Shown here: one piece after another, positions 25,875 through 39,570 of the stretch
How the letters are laid out: every line of letters starts with the position of its first letter
Position numbering within the stretch: position 1 is the first letter of the stretch
Assembly (NCBI GenBank): GCA_936432065.2
Contig: OW386286.2
Span: 18,101,179 to 18,165,178, forward strand
Direction of reading: 5' to 3'
Source of the DNA: Rutpela maculata
Lineage: Eukaryota > Arthropoda > Insecta > Coleoptera > Cerambycidae
DNA: 64,000 nucleotides
The notes under the pieces: model-generated
Told to the model about the DNA's origin: nothing
Seen by the model: the letters and a program-made list of their open reading frames with translations, nothing else
Database searches by the model: none
Made by a program: the position numbers and the translations under genes

Positions 25875-27900
25875 ATGTATAACAACTTTGCATAAACGAC
25901 AGAAATAAACAAAAAATAAAATGTGTGACACCAACTCTGGAAATTGCATCCAATCCAAGACTTACTCTACGGAATCTATGGGAAACAAATAAAACACAGA
26001 ATAGGGAAGATGCATGAAATTTTAAAATGCTTGAAAAAGTGATTTGCTCTTAATTTCCATTACGCAGAAAACGATTATAACAAAAAAAATTCAAAATAAA
26101 ATTTATTTTCTGTAAAATTAATATTTAGATTATGCCGTAATTTGTAAACAAAACCAAGTGACTGCAAATGGTTTCTTATTGGCGTGAAGTCAGTGACGAC
26201 ATCCGTTAGTCGGATAATTTGTCCAAAGTAGACGCAGTGTCTAATATCATGCTGACGTCTGTCTACGAACTAATTTTGGAGAATCTTGAATGTAAAATTA
26301 CCATATTTGTAGTGATACTCTTAGTTTTACATTTAGGCGCAATGCAATATTTGTAACTCATAGTCATAATAATGTTGTTCACTAGCTCATTAACCAAATA
26401 ATAACACAATAACACCACAAACAAGAACTTGGTAAACTGACTGTAAACAATAAACAGTAAACTGACATTTGACAAACCCATCGAAATTGCTTTAGATAGA
26501 CAGAACTACTGAAGCATGTTTCTACGGAAACAGAAACTTCCGTTCACTATTCCTTCCTTGTCTGACAAGATCTGATCTGACAACCTCCGATTGGCTTGGT
26601 CTGTACACAGAACAAGAAAAAGGATGGAATAGTGCACGCAAGTTTCTCTCTCTGTATCACTTTCTCTAGTCCAGTGCACCTTCCAGTTTGTTATTAATTT
26701 GGATGGACAAATCATAACGGAAAACGTCACAGTTAATGGCGCCAAATAACTGCCGTTTTGAAATATCCCAAGTCCTCACCGATAAAATTATTTATTTTCA
26801 AGCTGTATTAACATTCAAAAAATCGTAAATTTCACATTTTTATAACTTTTTTTTTGATGCTGTATCGATTTTCATTATAAAAAAAAATCATGCAACTTCT
26901 CTATTGCGTCAGCGCATAACTCCCTGTAGACAGCCGTTTGGTTCAAGCACAGACATCAATTTTTCTACTGCGTAGACACATACACCTTTTGAATCCGTAG
27001 TTACTGTATTTTGTTCACTCGCATGTACCTATACTGGCCTTCCATTTATATAGTAGAATTCAGTGGTACAACCCTAGAAAGTATGCTAGCTTTTTTACTA
27101 AGGGCACCAAAGAACTCTTGTATTTCTCTATAATTTGAGTCTATACTTGCATTTCTTTGTTAAAATAACCAAAAAAAGCGTTAAACTAGTGTCCTTCACT
27201 TTTAATAGTTATTGACTCAAAAGCGAACAAGGCACTAGCTTATTATTTTGGCTCGCAAAGGAGCACATAATGGCGCAACCTTTTCAGAAAAAAAAAAAGT
27301 TTAAATTAAAAGCAGTGGAGGAGAGGCAACTTAACTCACCCTGTTTTAAAGTAGAGTGTCAAAATGTTTAAACAAATATGTGTTGGATATGATTACTGGC
27401 AATAAGCACAAATTATCAATATCCTAGTTGCCACAGTTAGGGTCCAAATTTTTTTCTGTAATTTCCACATTACAGTCAATTGTCAAATCAAAATATGTGG
27501 AAATACGAGTAGAGTTACGAATAATATATATTATTTATACTTCCATAATTATTGAAAATTTTATTTTGGATATTTAGCAGATAACTTTCGTACACTCAAT
27601 ATCTAATATTTAATATGAAAAAACATATACCTACTATTGATCTAATTATGGTCACGCTAGTATACTAATAAAGCTAAACAAATATATCACTTTGAAAGTG
27701 TAATAGAACATTGTCTGAAAAAAAAAATCAAGTGCTTCCCCTAGAAAAATCGCTATTGATTTAAAAAAATATAGCAGCATTTTTCCTCATCTACCGATAT
27801 GATACTTCATTGTGTAACAAAATATTTGTTATATTTCAGTTAAGAATTATTAGAGAATAAAAATAAAAATAATATAAAAAGTCTCACTCAGCACATGTCT
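25875..27900. other. Intron, no feature recognised
   Basis: No coding exon, RNA gene or repeat with clear ends was found. Short open frames near 26263-26745 have no motif. Confidence 0.4.
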
Positions 27901-28862
27901 TGTAGATTGTAGATTGTAGATTGTTTAAGATGTCACTTGGCCCTGAGTTGGCCTTTCTTCACCTCGATCTAAAAGACCTTTTGTGAATTACCCTGCACTA
28001 GTACTAGTTGTTGCCCAGGATTCCAAGATTTTGTGCACAGCTTGTGATTTTCCTGGGAGTTAATTTCCCTATATCTTGAGGCGTTAATTCCGCCTGTTCT
28101 AGGTACTTTAGCCTAACGCGGATTAGTACCTTGCATTCACAAAGTATATGTTCCGCAGTCTCAGTTGCAGCTTCGCAATATCTGCATTTGTCATCTTCTG
28201 CCATGCCCATATTCTTGAGATGATATCTGAAGGGGCAATAGCCAGTTAGAAAGCCTGTGATCAGCCTTGGGTCGGACTCTTCGAGTTCAAGAAGCCTTGT
28301 GGCATTCTTTGTTGAATAGGTTGTCTTTGGCCTGGAGTATTCCTCCAGTAGGACTTCTTTTATTCCTTTTCCCATTTTTGACCTCCTCCGTTATGTGTCC
28401 CTTAGATAAGCCACAGAATGGTTTGGATCCGAAAAATGGGGCTTCAGCTCCTTTTCTTGCAAGGCTGTCAACTAATTCATTGCCTTCTATTCCCTCATGC
28501 CCTGGCACCCACATCAAGACAACCTTGTTGTTTTCTGCCAGTTGTTTCAGGGATTGTCTGCATTTCCAGTCAATTTGATACTCAAAGGTATAAGACCCGA
28601 GAGCCTTTAGTGCTGTCTGGCTATCTGAAAGTATATAGATCTTTGCCCTTCGAGTGCCTGTGTTAAGGCATTCCTGGACACACGGATTTATGGCATAGAT
28701 TTCTACCTGGAAGATGGTATTGTCAAGGGCTTTAGATAGCCTGCATTTAGGCCCCGCTGTGCCCACACCAACCTCTTCATCCATCTTAGATACATGTGTA
28801 TAAGATAAGTGACTCTTTCTACAACCACAGTACTTTGACCCTGCTCGCCTGATGGCTCTCAA
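27901..28862 (-). pseudogene. Non-LTR retrotransposon RNase H and C-terminal region
   Basis: Minus strand 28862-28287 is a retroelement RNase H domain: FQVEIYAI (catalytic Glu), ILSDSQTALKAL (catalytic Asp) and WVPGHEGIEGNELVDSLA (His and last Asp). The expected first catalytic Asp after YT is His (YTHVSK), so the enzyme is probably dead. 28375-28004 continues in another frame with a CRYCEAATETAEHILCEC zinc knuckle, typical of R1/I-type elements. Three TAGATTG repeats at 27903-27923 mark the 3' tail region. Confidence 0.75.
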
Positions 28863-29702
28863 TCATCACATCAAATGGGCAGTCAAAGTCATGCTTGATT
28901 GGCATTGAGTCAATGGGTTTGGTCATGGATTCAAATTAGATTAGGTTCAAAATCCTTAAATGACCAACCAGGTCGCCTGGTTTAAATTTAAATGCCTGAT
29001 GCAGCCTAAGGGCACTAAGTGCCACCTCCTTCCTCACATGCAAATGCATCAGAAGTAAGTCCAGCATTGCCTCCATAGCTGCTGTGGGACACGAGCACAT
29101 TGCTGCTGTATTCCCAGTAGTAGCACGTCTTAATAAGTGAAATATTCCCTTCTACTACCGAAGAATCTCAAGTCTCCAAAACGTACAAGTTTTTTTGTTC
29201 TTATTTGAAATTTTCAGAAAAAATGTTTCTTGATAAAAACTAAAAAATACAGATTTTCAGCCACTTCTATTTAACCAATTTTTGTAGCTTATTTAAACTG
29301 TTTTATTTCCCATTCTATTCACTGCAAGGGATTTGTTTTACACTTATTTTATGAAATCAAATATTAGTATCTAATATTCCCCTGTTCGAGCTGCCAATGT
29401 CTGGCCTATTTTGACGATAGATACGATTTCGATTATTTAAAGCACTTAGATACTGTAAATTGAAGTACTGAATATTTTTAGCCACAAAACCTTCTCTTAA
29501 GTCACATTAGTATGTTTCCTCGTTTCCTCTAAAGGAATAATAATAATTTTCGAGCTATTCATCCTCGACCAGATATCAGATATTTTTGTCACTGAAACAT
29601 CTTATTGTGTAATGTATCATTAACTACATTATATCATCATAATTACGTCTGTGTATATAGTAGAGTGCTCGGTGCCCAGATATACGCATAAAAATAAGTT
29701 CT
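28863..29702. other. Intron, no feature recognised
   Basis: Probably further decayed LINE sequence in the first 200 bases; otherwise nothing was recognised. Confidence 0.35.
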
Positions 29703-30855
29703 GTTGTCACAAGCTGAATTTGATATAAAATTAATGATGATATACTGATGTTTCAAAATCTCAAAGCCGTCAAAAAATATCCTACTCAAAAGGTCATCAT
29801 AATCAAAAAACGAGTTATAGCTTAGTGACTTAGGTGTTTTGATATTTCCACTTTTGAGTAATAGGAAATCCTTTTAACCATGAATAGGACTAGTCAAAAT
29901 AAGCAGATTTTCGAAAAGACCCACCTCGAGAAATCATGCCTGCTCCTCCTGCCTCCCCTCAAAGGGGCTACCTGTATCTGATTATATATATATTTTTTTC
30001 TCAAGAACGGTAGGAGCTAGAGGAATGATCTTGGCGCCATTCGATAGAGTATAAAATTTTGCATAAGACCCTCCATTTGCTTTTTGCTATTTTCTTTTTT
30101 TTAAGGCCCCACAGCAAAAAAAGGGTGAGGAGCCTTCCGACAACGACACATGTTTGGCTATACCTCTAAAACGGCCCAATAAATCAAAATTCTACAAGAT
30201 ATAAAAAATAAAAACCATTATTTTTTCTATCGATTGGTATATTATTTGTATCTGTTATTTGTTTATATAACGCCGTCAGTGGCGTACAAATAGAAAGCTG
30301 CACATGTGCATAATGAATTTATTTAAAATAATTTAAATTATTATCTTGCAGTATTTTGATTTATTGGTTCGTTTTAGAGGTATAGCCAAACATGTGTCGT
30401 TGTTGGAAGGCTCCTCACCCTTTTTTTGCTGTGGGGCCTTAAAAAAAAAGAAAATAGCAAAAAGCAAATGGAGGGTCGAATGCAAAATTTTATACTTTAT
30501 CGAATGGCGCCAAGATCATTCCTCTAGCTCCTACCGTATTTGAAAAAAATATATATATATGTAGGCAGATACAGGTTGCCCCTTTGAGTGGGGACAGGGG
30601 AGCAGGCGTGATTTCTCGAGGTGGGTCTTTTCAAAAATCTATTTATTTTGACTAGTTCTATTCATGGTTAAAAGGATTTGCTATTACTCAAAAGTGGAAA
30701 TATCAAAACACCTAAGTCACTAAGCTCTAACTCGTTTTTTGAGTATAATGACCTTTTGAGTAGGACATTTTTTGACGGCTTTGAGATTTTGAAACATCAG
30801 TAATCAGTATATCATCATTAATTTTATGTCAAATTCAGCTTGTGACAACGAAACC
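29703..30855. repeat. Fold-back element, about 495-bp arms
   Basis: About 29703-30196 and 30350-30855 are near-exact reverse complements with a 150-bp spacer. The ends read TTGTCACAAGCTGAATTTGA and its complement. The arms contain CCCCACAGCAAAAAAAGGGTG, and the central spacer is AT-rich. No coding sequence is seen. This is the size and shape of a non-autonomous fold-back transposon; the target duplication is unclear. Confidence 0.75.
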
Positions 30856-32286
30856 CCCACGGAAGTCACAATAAGCGTATTAATGCACCCTACTAATAGT
30901 TAAATTGCAATATTGTAAATAATGACAATTTTAATTCCTTATAGTAGTGTTTACGAATTTAAAAAAACAGGTAGTTTCCTAACGATTGGATGATATAATT
31001 CTGTTATAAGTTAGTAATCGAAAATGTAAGTAAATTGGCTGAATTTACTAACACCCTAGGTATCATAATTTAGTCAAATACAGATAGATGGAGCCCAATA
31101 GTTTTAATTTAAATTCTTTCCGTTGGCGCTCAAAGCTTAGTATTGATTTAAATGAACAGAAATATGAATTACCGAGGTCAAAGCAATATTCAACTACGAC
31201 CACCAACGTGAAGGTGGCGCCACGTATCTATGCAGTTGAATTATAGTTTCATATTTTATATTTTTTCTTTATATCAATAATATTCTGTTCATTGTTCATT
31301 TTTGATATATTTATATTTCAATATGTCAGTGACTAATAATATTTCAATCATGTGTTTTAAAATATCAACTTGTGGAGATATTAAGAGGTAACTTTTCTAT
31401 ATTACCAATTAAATACAGGGTGGCCTATAAATAAAGGGACATTGCTCAAATACCTGTAGACCAGGTGAAAATATGACGATTTCAGCTAACTCACCTCTAG
31501 GCTAAATTACAACGAGACATAGAGCCCTCCATATTCTCTGCTAAAATTTGGGAAAAAGAATTAATATTTTGCTAACTATTTATAAATAACATTCCGATTG
31601 GAACACAATTTAGGCATGTTATAAACATTAACTGATATTCAGTTTAGGTGAATTCAAGTAGTATCTATAACGTGTTTATTGGAGGATTGGAGGGAAGGGC
31701 AGTTCTAGGCCAGCACACTGGGGGTAGTAACTAGCCATGGGCCATGGAGAGAAAATACTGGCCTTTTTTTGAAAATTGATGAGCGGGGGAGGAGGAGAAA
31801 TCCGGATTTTTGCGGGCAGGGGGGTAGAAATCTAAAAAAAGAATATGAACGAAGGAAAGGAATCCGAAAAATTTTAGTTTTATGTGAGCGAGGGGGGGGG
31901 GGGGGAGAAATCCAAAAAATTTTTTAGCGAGCTGGGAGTAGAAGTCCAAGAACATTTTTTTATGAGCGAAAAATGTTTTTTAAAAAAAATTATTGAAACT
32001 TAAAAAAATAGTTAAATATTATTTTGAATTTATCTTTATATGCAAAAAAGCGCCCGTAAATATGGGAGAAAAAATGATTGCACTGACGCGGCAGTCAGAT
32101 GGTTCCGTAAAACCGCCCTTGATTGGAAGTGGGTCATATTTAATATTTTATACAATTTTTTCAGATGTTGATTAATTTTATAAAGTTTTGCCAAGTATAC
32201 AGCAGAGTCTAATTTTGAAATTTGTTTAGGAATTTTCATGTAAATTTATTAACGAAACATTTTAAGAAAAAGAGTTCATATAAATA
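30856..32286. other. Intron with a G-rich simple tract
   Basis: At 31740-31950 a purine-rich region repeats GAGCG...AGAAATCC-like units and includes a run of about 13 G at 31891-31905. TACAGGGTGGCCTATAAATA at about 31417 resembles an end of a small element. No gene is seen. Confidence 0.4.
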
Positions 32287-32724
32287 TACAGTGTGTCCAC
32301 GGATGGACTTATAAAAATGGTTATTTTCAATTTTTTGAAAAAAACTTATTCTTCATAATTTCTTTTGCTTGTTATATAAATATGATTCACGTTGAGAAAT
32401 TTTGATTTTGTTGTACAAGGCGCGCAAAAATTATAAAAATTCGGATTTTCAAAATAAAAAATTTTAAAATCAAACTTTTTGAGGCAAAAGCAGTAATCAC
32501 AAAGCCAAATAAATTTTTTTCATGGGAGTTATTGTTACTAAGTTATTTGATATTAAAAATTAAATCAATTTTTCCCCATATCTTGTTATCGATTAATATG
32601 TTTTAAAGACTATATATTACTTGTAATAAAACATTGTTTGTAACTATTATAGTTTGGGTGTAAATGTTGTTTCATAGTTTTTCAACTCAGGTCCTACTTC
32701 ATTGAATTAACTTTTAGTAGAAGT

Positions 32725-34353
32725 CAGGGTGTATTAAATAGGTGGTCCGACTAAGGCACTTTCCTATGATAATAATGGCTTCATAAGTGCATGCTTCCTA
32801 TTTAGTTTAGTAGATGGCGCGAGCTTTAGCGTCCAACAAAAACCTGTATATAGGTCAGGGTGTATTAAATTACACCCTGATATAGGTACATGAATTTGCT
32901 TTGCTGCATATAGTGTTGCATATATTCACAACTGAACAGCAATTTCAGTTATGTAAAGGAACAAATATTCACCAGTTTCAAATTTATTTGGGTATGGTAA
33001 GAAAATAAAATTTATGTAAAATATACAAATTTATTTACAACAGTACTGGGCGTAATGGGCTGCAATATTATAAGAACAAGATTTACAATATGTTTACAAA
33101 TAGTTCCTTTCTCCAAAATTACTGAGCATTCTCTATGCTCCCAACATAAGTTGACTTTAATTGCACATCAGAATGAACACTTTGATAATAATATTTGTAC
33201 TTGGTCCACCTAAGCAAGCGTTGTAGATTAAATTTTCAGAAAAATATGCTGCAATTCTTCTACAGTGATCGGTTTACTGATTGATGTTAACTTAATATCC
33301 TTATGCAAAAAATAACCTCTATTGTAGGACCAAACATGAGACAAAACCCAACCTGAAAATAGAAATTATACAAATAATTACTTGAAAAACTAAATTATCA
33401 TTTGGAAACAAATACTATCTAAAAAGCACTTACCGTCTTAAAACATGTTGTAATTAATTTATCAAGCTGTTCTGCCTTATGTAATCACTAAGCTTCTACT
33501 TTCAATACATTTATGAATACCTCAATTCTTATTTGGTAATTTGACGACACATTCTTCAGACAAAATTTTTTCTAGTAAGTGTAAATACAAACTCTCAGAA
33601 ATGAGGATAAATTATACTATCGTGAACATCACTCATTTAATAACTTCTTAATTTCCTTAGCGACAACATTTTCTGAAGAACAAGCATCTAATTTGCTTGG
33701 AAGTGCACCTTTCTTCAACCTTTTTCTTTAAAACTGCCGCTAAAAGCATAAAATATATTTAAAAAGACGTTTTTATATCTATAGGTTATGTTACAAATAT
33801 TTATGTAAATTTAAAACTTACAGTGTATATAACAACTCCATTTTCAGACTGTGAAGTAAAATTACTTTTTATACTGCTGGAGCAAAAATGTTTTTCACAA
33901 ATATGTGGCTTTTTATTTCAAGTAGGTACTTTGTAAACTATCACATTTCTATCTCTTCAGTATTTTTTGGCACTAAGAAAAGTGATAATTTTTGGTCTTT
34001 ATAGTCATAAGCATAAGTACACAAATAGGCACTCCATATTTTCTAACTGTCTTATGAAAATATAGCTGACTTTTTTATATTTAGCACTAGCATATTGAAT
34101 GTATTTCTTCCAGGTATTTGATGTCAAATGTCACTGATATTTTGTTTGACTACAAGATTTTTCACTAAAAACGAAAGCACGGGAATGTATGCAACACTGT
34201 ATGCACGTATGTACAGAATCTGCAAAATTATCTTTCTATGCGTAAATAATGACGGACACTATTGCTCCTGCCATCTATTACATTATGTACAAAGTAAGCA
34301 CTTATGAAGCCACTCAACGGGTCCTTGTCGCACCACCTATTTAATACACCCTG
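32725..34353. mobile_element. Non-autonomous DNA transposon nested in the mariner-like element
   Basis: Termini CAGGGTGTATTAAATAGGTG and its complement are flanked by exact 8-bp duplications GTAGAAGT at 32717-32724 and 34354-34361. No transposase is seen, so it depends on another copy. CAGGG ends and an 8-bp duplication fit hAT best. The terminal motif recurs near 32850-32870 as a short palindrome. Confidence 0.85.
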
Positions 34354-34443
34354 GTAGAAGTGGACCGCTATCTCATTTTGTGATTATTAATCAAGATTGC
34401 CGCTGTGAAATAATGCTTAGGTGACACTGTTATTTGTTGATAT

Positions 34444-35520
34444 TTGTCAATGAATATCTTTAGAAAAATGTTGACCCTAGAGCAGCGCACTTACTTGATC
34501 AAGTGTTATAGTATTGGAGAAGTGTCCTATAAATACGCGATAGAAATTTTCCACAGGAAGATTCCAGGTGTACAAGTTTCTGTAAATGCCTTAAGAAATA
34601 TGGTTCGTAAATTCGATGTTTATGGTAATGTTAAAGATGTGAAAAAAACAAAAAAAAAAAAGACATGATGAAAATGATGCTACAACAATTTTAGTGTTAG
34701 AATCAGTTCGCAATAATCCCCGACTTCCTTCGAGAGCAAGAGCGAGTCAGGTGGATGGTGTATCTAAGAGTCACGTACACAATATTCTGTCCGCAAATAA
34801 ATTTCACGCATTCAAACCAACCTTTATCCATAAACTTCAGGAAGGTGATGATTCTTATCGACTTGAATTCTCTTTACTAATGGGTGAACGCATAATGGAA
34901 TGATGTAATTTTCACCATCATATAATATTCAGTGACGAATCTACATTTACAACAAATGGGATAATCTCCAGTCAAAATTGTCGCTTTCGGGCAAAACAAA
35001 ATCCACACTTCAGGATTCATACAAACAGCCAAAAATTTGAGAAAGTCAACGTATGGCGTGCGTTAACGTTCAATAAAGTAATTGGTCCATTTTTCTTGAA
35101 AGGAAGGCTTAATACAAATTATTATTTAGAAATTCTTAGTGAATACTTTTTGCCACAAATGGATGAAGTAAGTTTGGAATTTAGAAGAAATATGATATTC
35201 CAACAGGACGGCTGCCCAGCGCATAGTGCAATGATTGTCACCGATTGGCTAAATGAACATTTCCCCGAAGAACGGATTGGGCGCCATGGACAGATAAACT
35301 GGCCAGCGCGGTCTCCGGACCACACCGCATGGATTATTTTCTGTGGGGGTCTTAAGCCAAAAGTGTATGCAATTGACATGCAAGTTAATATTGAGATTTA
35401 AAAAACAGAATCACTGATGCCATTGCTACAGTGACACCAGATATTCTTCACAATGTTTATAACGAATTTCGAAAAAGGATGGAGACATGCGTTGACGTAG
35501 GAAGGTTTCATGTTGAGTAA
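34444..35520 (+). pseudogene. Tc1/mariner-superfamily transposase, frameshifted
   Basis: Frames at 34444-34668, 34694-34903 and 34905-35400 read as consecutive transposase parts. The first has an HTH-like DNA-binding region (LTLEQRTYLIKCY). The last has FSDESTFTTNG (first catalytic Asp), FQQDGCPAHSA (second) and WPARSPDHTAW (third), with 36 residues between the second and third Asp. A frame break in the A-rich run near 34660 and a stop near 34903 inactivate it. Confidence 0.8.
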
Positions 35521-35894
35521 GGACGTTACTCTTTGTTATTTATCTCACTGTATAAATACTTAAGTTAAATAAATACTTTATTGTTTAATTTCTCACATTT
35601 AATTTAAAAAAAATTTGTTCTGTCTATTTTTAATATCAAATAATTTAGTAACAATAACTCCCATGAAAGAAATTTATTTTATTAATCCCAAAAAGTTTGA
35701 TTTTAAAATTTTTTATTTTGAAAATCCAAATTTTTTATAATTTTTGGGCGCCCTATACAACAAAATCAAATTTTCTCAACGTGAATCGTATTTATATAAC
35801 AAGCAAAAGAAATTATGAAGAATAAGTTTTTTTCGAAAAATTGAAAATAACCATTTTTATAAGTATAGTTAAGTCCATCCGTGGACACACTGTA

Positions 35895-36626
35895 TATGCA
35901 GAGAAATACTAAATTTTTTAAATATAGGGGCATAAGTTTGCCAAAAAATGTCCGTTTTTTTAAATGTACTCCTGACCTAATAAAGCTATCTTAACGTTCG
36001 GGGGCTCATTCTATAGGTTTTTTTAATACTTATAACTTTCTCATTTGGACTTTTCTTCTCAGATTTATTAACCTAACCGTCTATTTAATCGCGAAAAACC
36101 GATTTTTCAACTTTACCACGCCCCATCTTCCTTATCCGGCATGGCATCACTTGGCACGCTATAAAGGCTTGTTTTGGATGTCCAACCCCCATGGGCTAAT
36201 ATAGAATCTTTGAGATTTAACACATTTAGATATGAACTTAAACTAATAATAAAAATCCAAAAAATGAAAAATATAAATTGAAGGAATTAAGGTACTCTGG
36301 TTCAAAGATTTTGACGTCAAAGTTTAAAACTGCAGTTCCAAATGTATCTACTATAGGTAAAATTTGTTACACCACTATAGATAATGGTCTCAAACTAAAA
36401 GTAAAAAAACTCAGAAACGGAGAAATTGAACTAGAGACAGGAGTTTTGGAGGGCTCAAACATGTTTCACATATGATAGTTTTCAGATTTGGCATATTCAA
36501 TAATAAAAGTTTTTATTATCAATAATTAGAATTTCAGATGTGTATATCGTGTCAACGGAATCATTAGACAAGCTGTAGTTTCCAAAGTTTTCAAGATATG
36601 TCTTAAATTTGGCACGGGTAATATGT
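35895..36626. other. Intron, no feature recognised
   Basis: No gene is seen. The 65-residue frame at 36278 has no recognised motif. Confidence 0.35.
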
Positions 36627-37158
36627 ACCAAAAACGACAAATTTTGCATAATTTGAGACTTTTGCATCACTTCCGGTTTCCCCGCAAATGACCGCAACTT
36701 TGAAATTTTAAATGGAACACCCTGTATATTTTTACATTTTTGGATTCCGGAGATTTTGTGTATGACTGTGTAGTTTTAAAAAATTTTTGAGATTACTTGA
36801 TTTTTTAGAGCCATTTTTATGTTTGCATCTAGAGTACAGTGAATGCACTAAAATCAGTCAAATGAACCAAACCAATTCGAAAAATCTCACGTTTACATTT
36901 TTCTCTTATTGTTTTGTTCCATTTGATTGATTGGAGTACATTCACTGTACTCTAGGTGATGCAAATAAAAATAGCCGTAAAGAAATCAAGTAGTTTCAAA
37001 AAATTTTTAAAACTACGCAGTCGTACTTAAAATCGTCTCCGGAATTAAAAAATGTAAAAATATACAGGGTGTTCCATTTAAAATTTCAAAGTTCATTTCC
37101 TGGGAAACCGGAAGTGATGGAAAAGTGTCAAATTATGAAAAGTTTGCTGTTTTTGGTA
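36627..37158. repeat. Fold-back element, about 220-bp arms
   Basis: 36627-36845 and 36938-37158 are reverse complements, each containing GGAACACCCTGTATATTTTT or its complement and AGAGTACAGTGAATG at the inner end. It abuts the next fold-back directly. Confidence 0.7.
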
Positions 37159-38962
37159 TACAGGGTGATTCTTTTAAGGCGGCCATTAGAATATTTCCCA
37201 CTTGCAGATGAGATAGCAATTTGAAATTTGGTACCCTACCATAGTCGACCATTACGAGTCCGAAAATAATAATTTCAAAATGGTGGCACTTCCGGAAATA
37301 CCGGAAATTGATACCAACTTGCTTATTTTAAATGGAATACCCTATATATTTTCGACTTTTCGAAATGATCATAAAATTCTGAGTCAGAACATGTAGCACA
37401 CCCTATACCTAAACCGAGCAGTTTCGGAGATATCTTAAATTTCATAAAAAATTTGATAGGTGCAACGGTTTGCAAGAACCGTTATAACTTTCTTCGTGTA
37501 GGAGATCCTTTTTTGCTAGTTGGTATGTAGAAAGAACACAAGATGAGCTACTCTCTACAAAAAAAATAGATTCCAAAATAGTATACCAAGTATTTTATTT
37601 TTAACGTTACATTTTGTCAAATTCAAACCTCAAAAACTTTTTTATTTCAAATGGAATACTCTGTATTTTTTTACATCAAATTATGTTAAATTAAATTCCC
37701 TTTTTTCTAGTATAAGCATTGTAGGGGTTAAACTTTTCGAAATATTGTCGATTTTCTTAAATGTCCAAGAAACAAACAGAAACAATCATTAATGCCAGTG
37801 ATTAGCTTTTGTTAAAAAATACCAGCACGTTTAAATTACACCCATGAAGACTTTTAGATTTGTTTATTATTTATGGAGAACCTGATAAAGTAATAATACC
37901 AAGAACATGTAACACATTTGCTACTCGATACCCACTTAATTGTTTCATAGGTTTCTACGTTTTTTTGGATGAATTATAATTTTCAAAAAAACGTGCGAAA
38001 AATTCAAAAAGTACATGTGTTAGATACAGGACATGCTGATATAAGTCCACCTCAAATTTAATTCTACATCCATTGCCATAATAAAATTTGGCACGTGCCA
38101 TTTGTCAGAGCCAAATATTCTAAAATTATCCAATATGCGTTTTACAGTATATGGTGGATGGTTTCTGTTCTTGTGGGTATCGAGTGGCAAATGTGTTACA
38201 TGTTCTTGGTATTACTTTATCACATTCTCCATAAATAATAAACAAACCTAAAAGTTTTCGTGGGTGTAATTTAAACATGCTGGCGTTTTTTAACATAAAA
38301 GAATCACTGAAATTAATGATTGCTTCTAATCATGGGTAAGTTGATGGCAATTTTTATTAAACATTTTTGGACATCGCCAATATTTCGAAAAGTTGTAACT
38401 TTAATCCCTACAATGCTTATACTAGAAAAAAGGGAATTTAATTTAACATAATTTGATGTAAAAAAATACAGGGTGTTCCATTTGAAATTAAAAAGTTTTT
38501 GAGGTTTGAATTTGACAAAACGTAACGTGAAAAATAAAACACTTGGTATACTATTATGGAATCTATTTTTGTAGCTCATCTTGTGTTCTTTCTACATACC
38601 AAAGAGCAAAAAAGGGTCTCCTACACGAAGAAAGTTATAACGGTTCTTGCAAACCGTTGCACCTTCAAATTTTTTATAAAATGTCAAATATCTCCGAAAC
38701 TGCTCGGTTTAGGTATAGGGTATGCTACACGTTTTGACTCAGAATTGTATGGTCATTTTGAAAAGTCGAAAATATATAGGGTATTCCATTTAAAATAAGC
38801 AAGTTGGTATCGACTTCCGATATTTCCGGATGTGCCGCCATTTTCAAATTATTATTTTCGGACTCGCAATGGTCGACTATGGTAGGGTACCAAATCTCAA
38901 ATGTCTATCTCATCTGCAAGTGGGAAATATTCTAATGGCCGCCTTAAAAGAATCACCCTGTA
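37159..38962. repeat. Fold-back element, about 790-bp arms
   Basis: 37159-37945 and 38165-38962 are reverse complements starting ACAGGGTGATTCTTTTAAGG. Inner parts of both arms carry CATGTAACACATTTGCTACT or its complement. TA lies at both outer ends, as expected for a mariner-type target site. A half copy is at 13148. No transposase is seen. Confidence 0.75.
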
Positions 38963-39155
38963 TATTACCAAATTAAGACTTATATATGGCTTGTCTGTTG
39001 ACACCCGGTATAATGTTTTTTATTCATTTTCATGATTTCCTCATTTAAAACTAAATTGATTTATGCAATACTTTGTTATTTGAATTTGTTTGTTTTTTAC
39101 AATTTCAGGATATACAATTCTAGTGTCTTTGTTTATGTATGTTTGTTTACCCTAG

Positions 39156-39266
39156 GTTTATAATTCCTATCAATCCTTATTAAACGGATTGGATGTGATG
39201 TTACAAGTGTGCCATAATTTACCCACCCCCGTGGAGGCGGCTGACAAGGAGGCAAAGCTGATAAAT
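39156..39266 (+). CDS. trio: Trio-family spectrin-repeat exon, alternative version A (37 codons)
   Basis: The exon is bounded by TTTACCCTAG before and GTACGA after. It is 111 bases, phase 0 on both sides. It reads VYNSYQSLLNGLDVMLQVCH and onward to a charged tail ending KEAKLIN. The start aligns with the neighbouring exon at 39571 (VHSTSKKLLYQLDHLVQVCN): V, LL, LD and QVC positions agree. Both could follow the exon ending YTE at 22764. It is either a mutually exclusive exon or a cassette. The donor is weaker than those of its neighbours. Lower confidence than the other exons because I do not recall this version from the family. Confidence 0.65.
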
Positions 39267-39570
39267 GTACGATTCTTTTTTAATTTTCAGATTTAGGAAA
39301 TCTCTGGGTCTGGCATTTTGACACATCCTTTCTGTTAACAATTATTTTATGAGTGGGTGAAAAAGTAATTTTTCCAAGACAACAATTTATTTGCGAAGTT
39401 GAATTTGAAATCCTTCCTCAAATTCTATTAGAAGTTACTAACTAAAAAATATTAACAAAATACCCGCGCACTTTTTCACCCACTCCTATTCTCCTCTGTT
39501 AGTAATAGACATTAATTTTTAAATTTGGAAAATGTAGTTTTTGACAATAATTGGTGTTGGTTGGTGGCAG
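39267..39570. other. Short intron between the two alternative exons
   Basis: 304 bases with no features other than the splice sites; GGTTGGTGGCAG precedes the next exon. Confidence 0.5.

Larger units (their letters stand above)
32289..35892 (+). mobile_element. Tc1/mariner-superfamily transposon (decayed, carries a nested element)
   Basis: The element begins CAGTGTGTCCACGGATGG at 32289 and ends with the complement at 35892. It is flanked by TA on both sides, the target duplication of this superfamily. The terminal inverted repeats are long, about 280 bp (32289-32567 and about 35612-35892). The transposase is broken. A second transposon of 1629 bp lies inside at 32725-34353, so the original element was about 2.0 kb. 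Confidence 0.85.

Noticed and set aside
26263..26745. Small minus-strand frames
   Set aside because: No motif, no codon bias and no neighbouring gene signals; consistent with chance.
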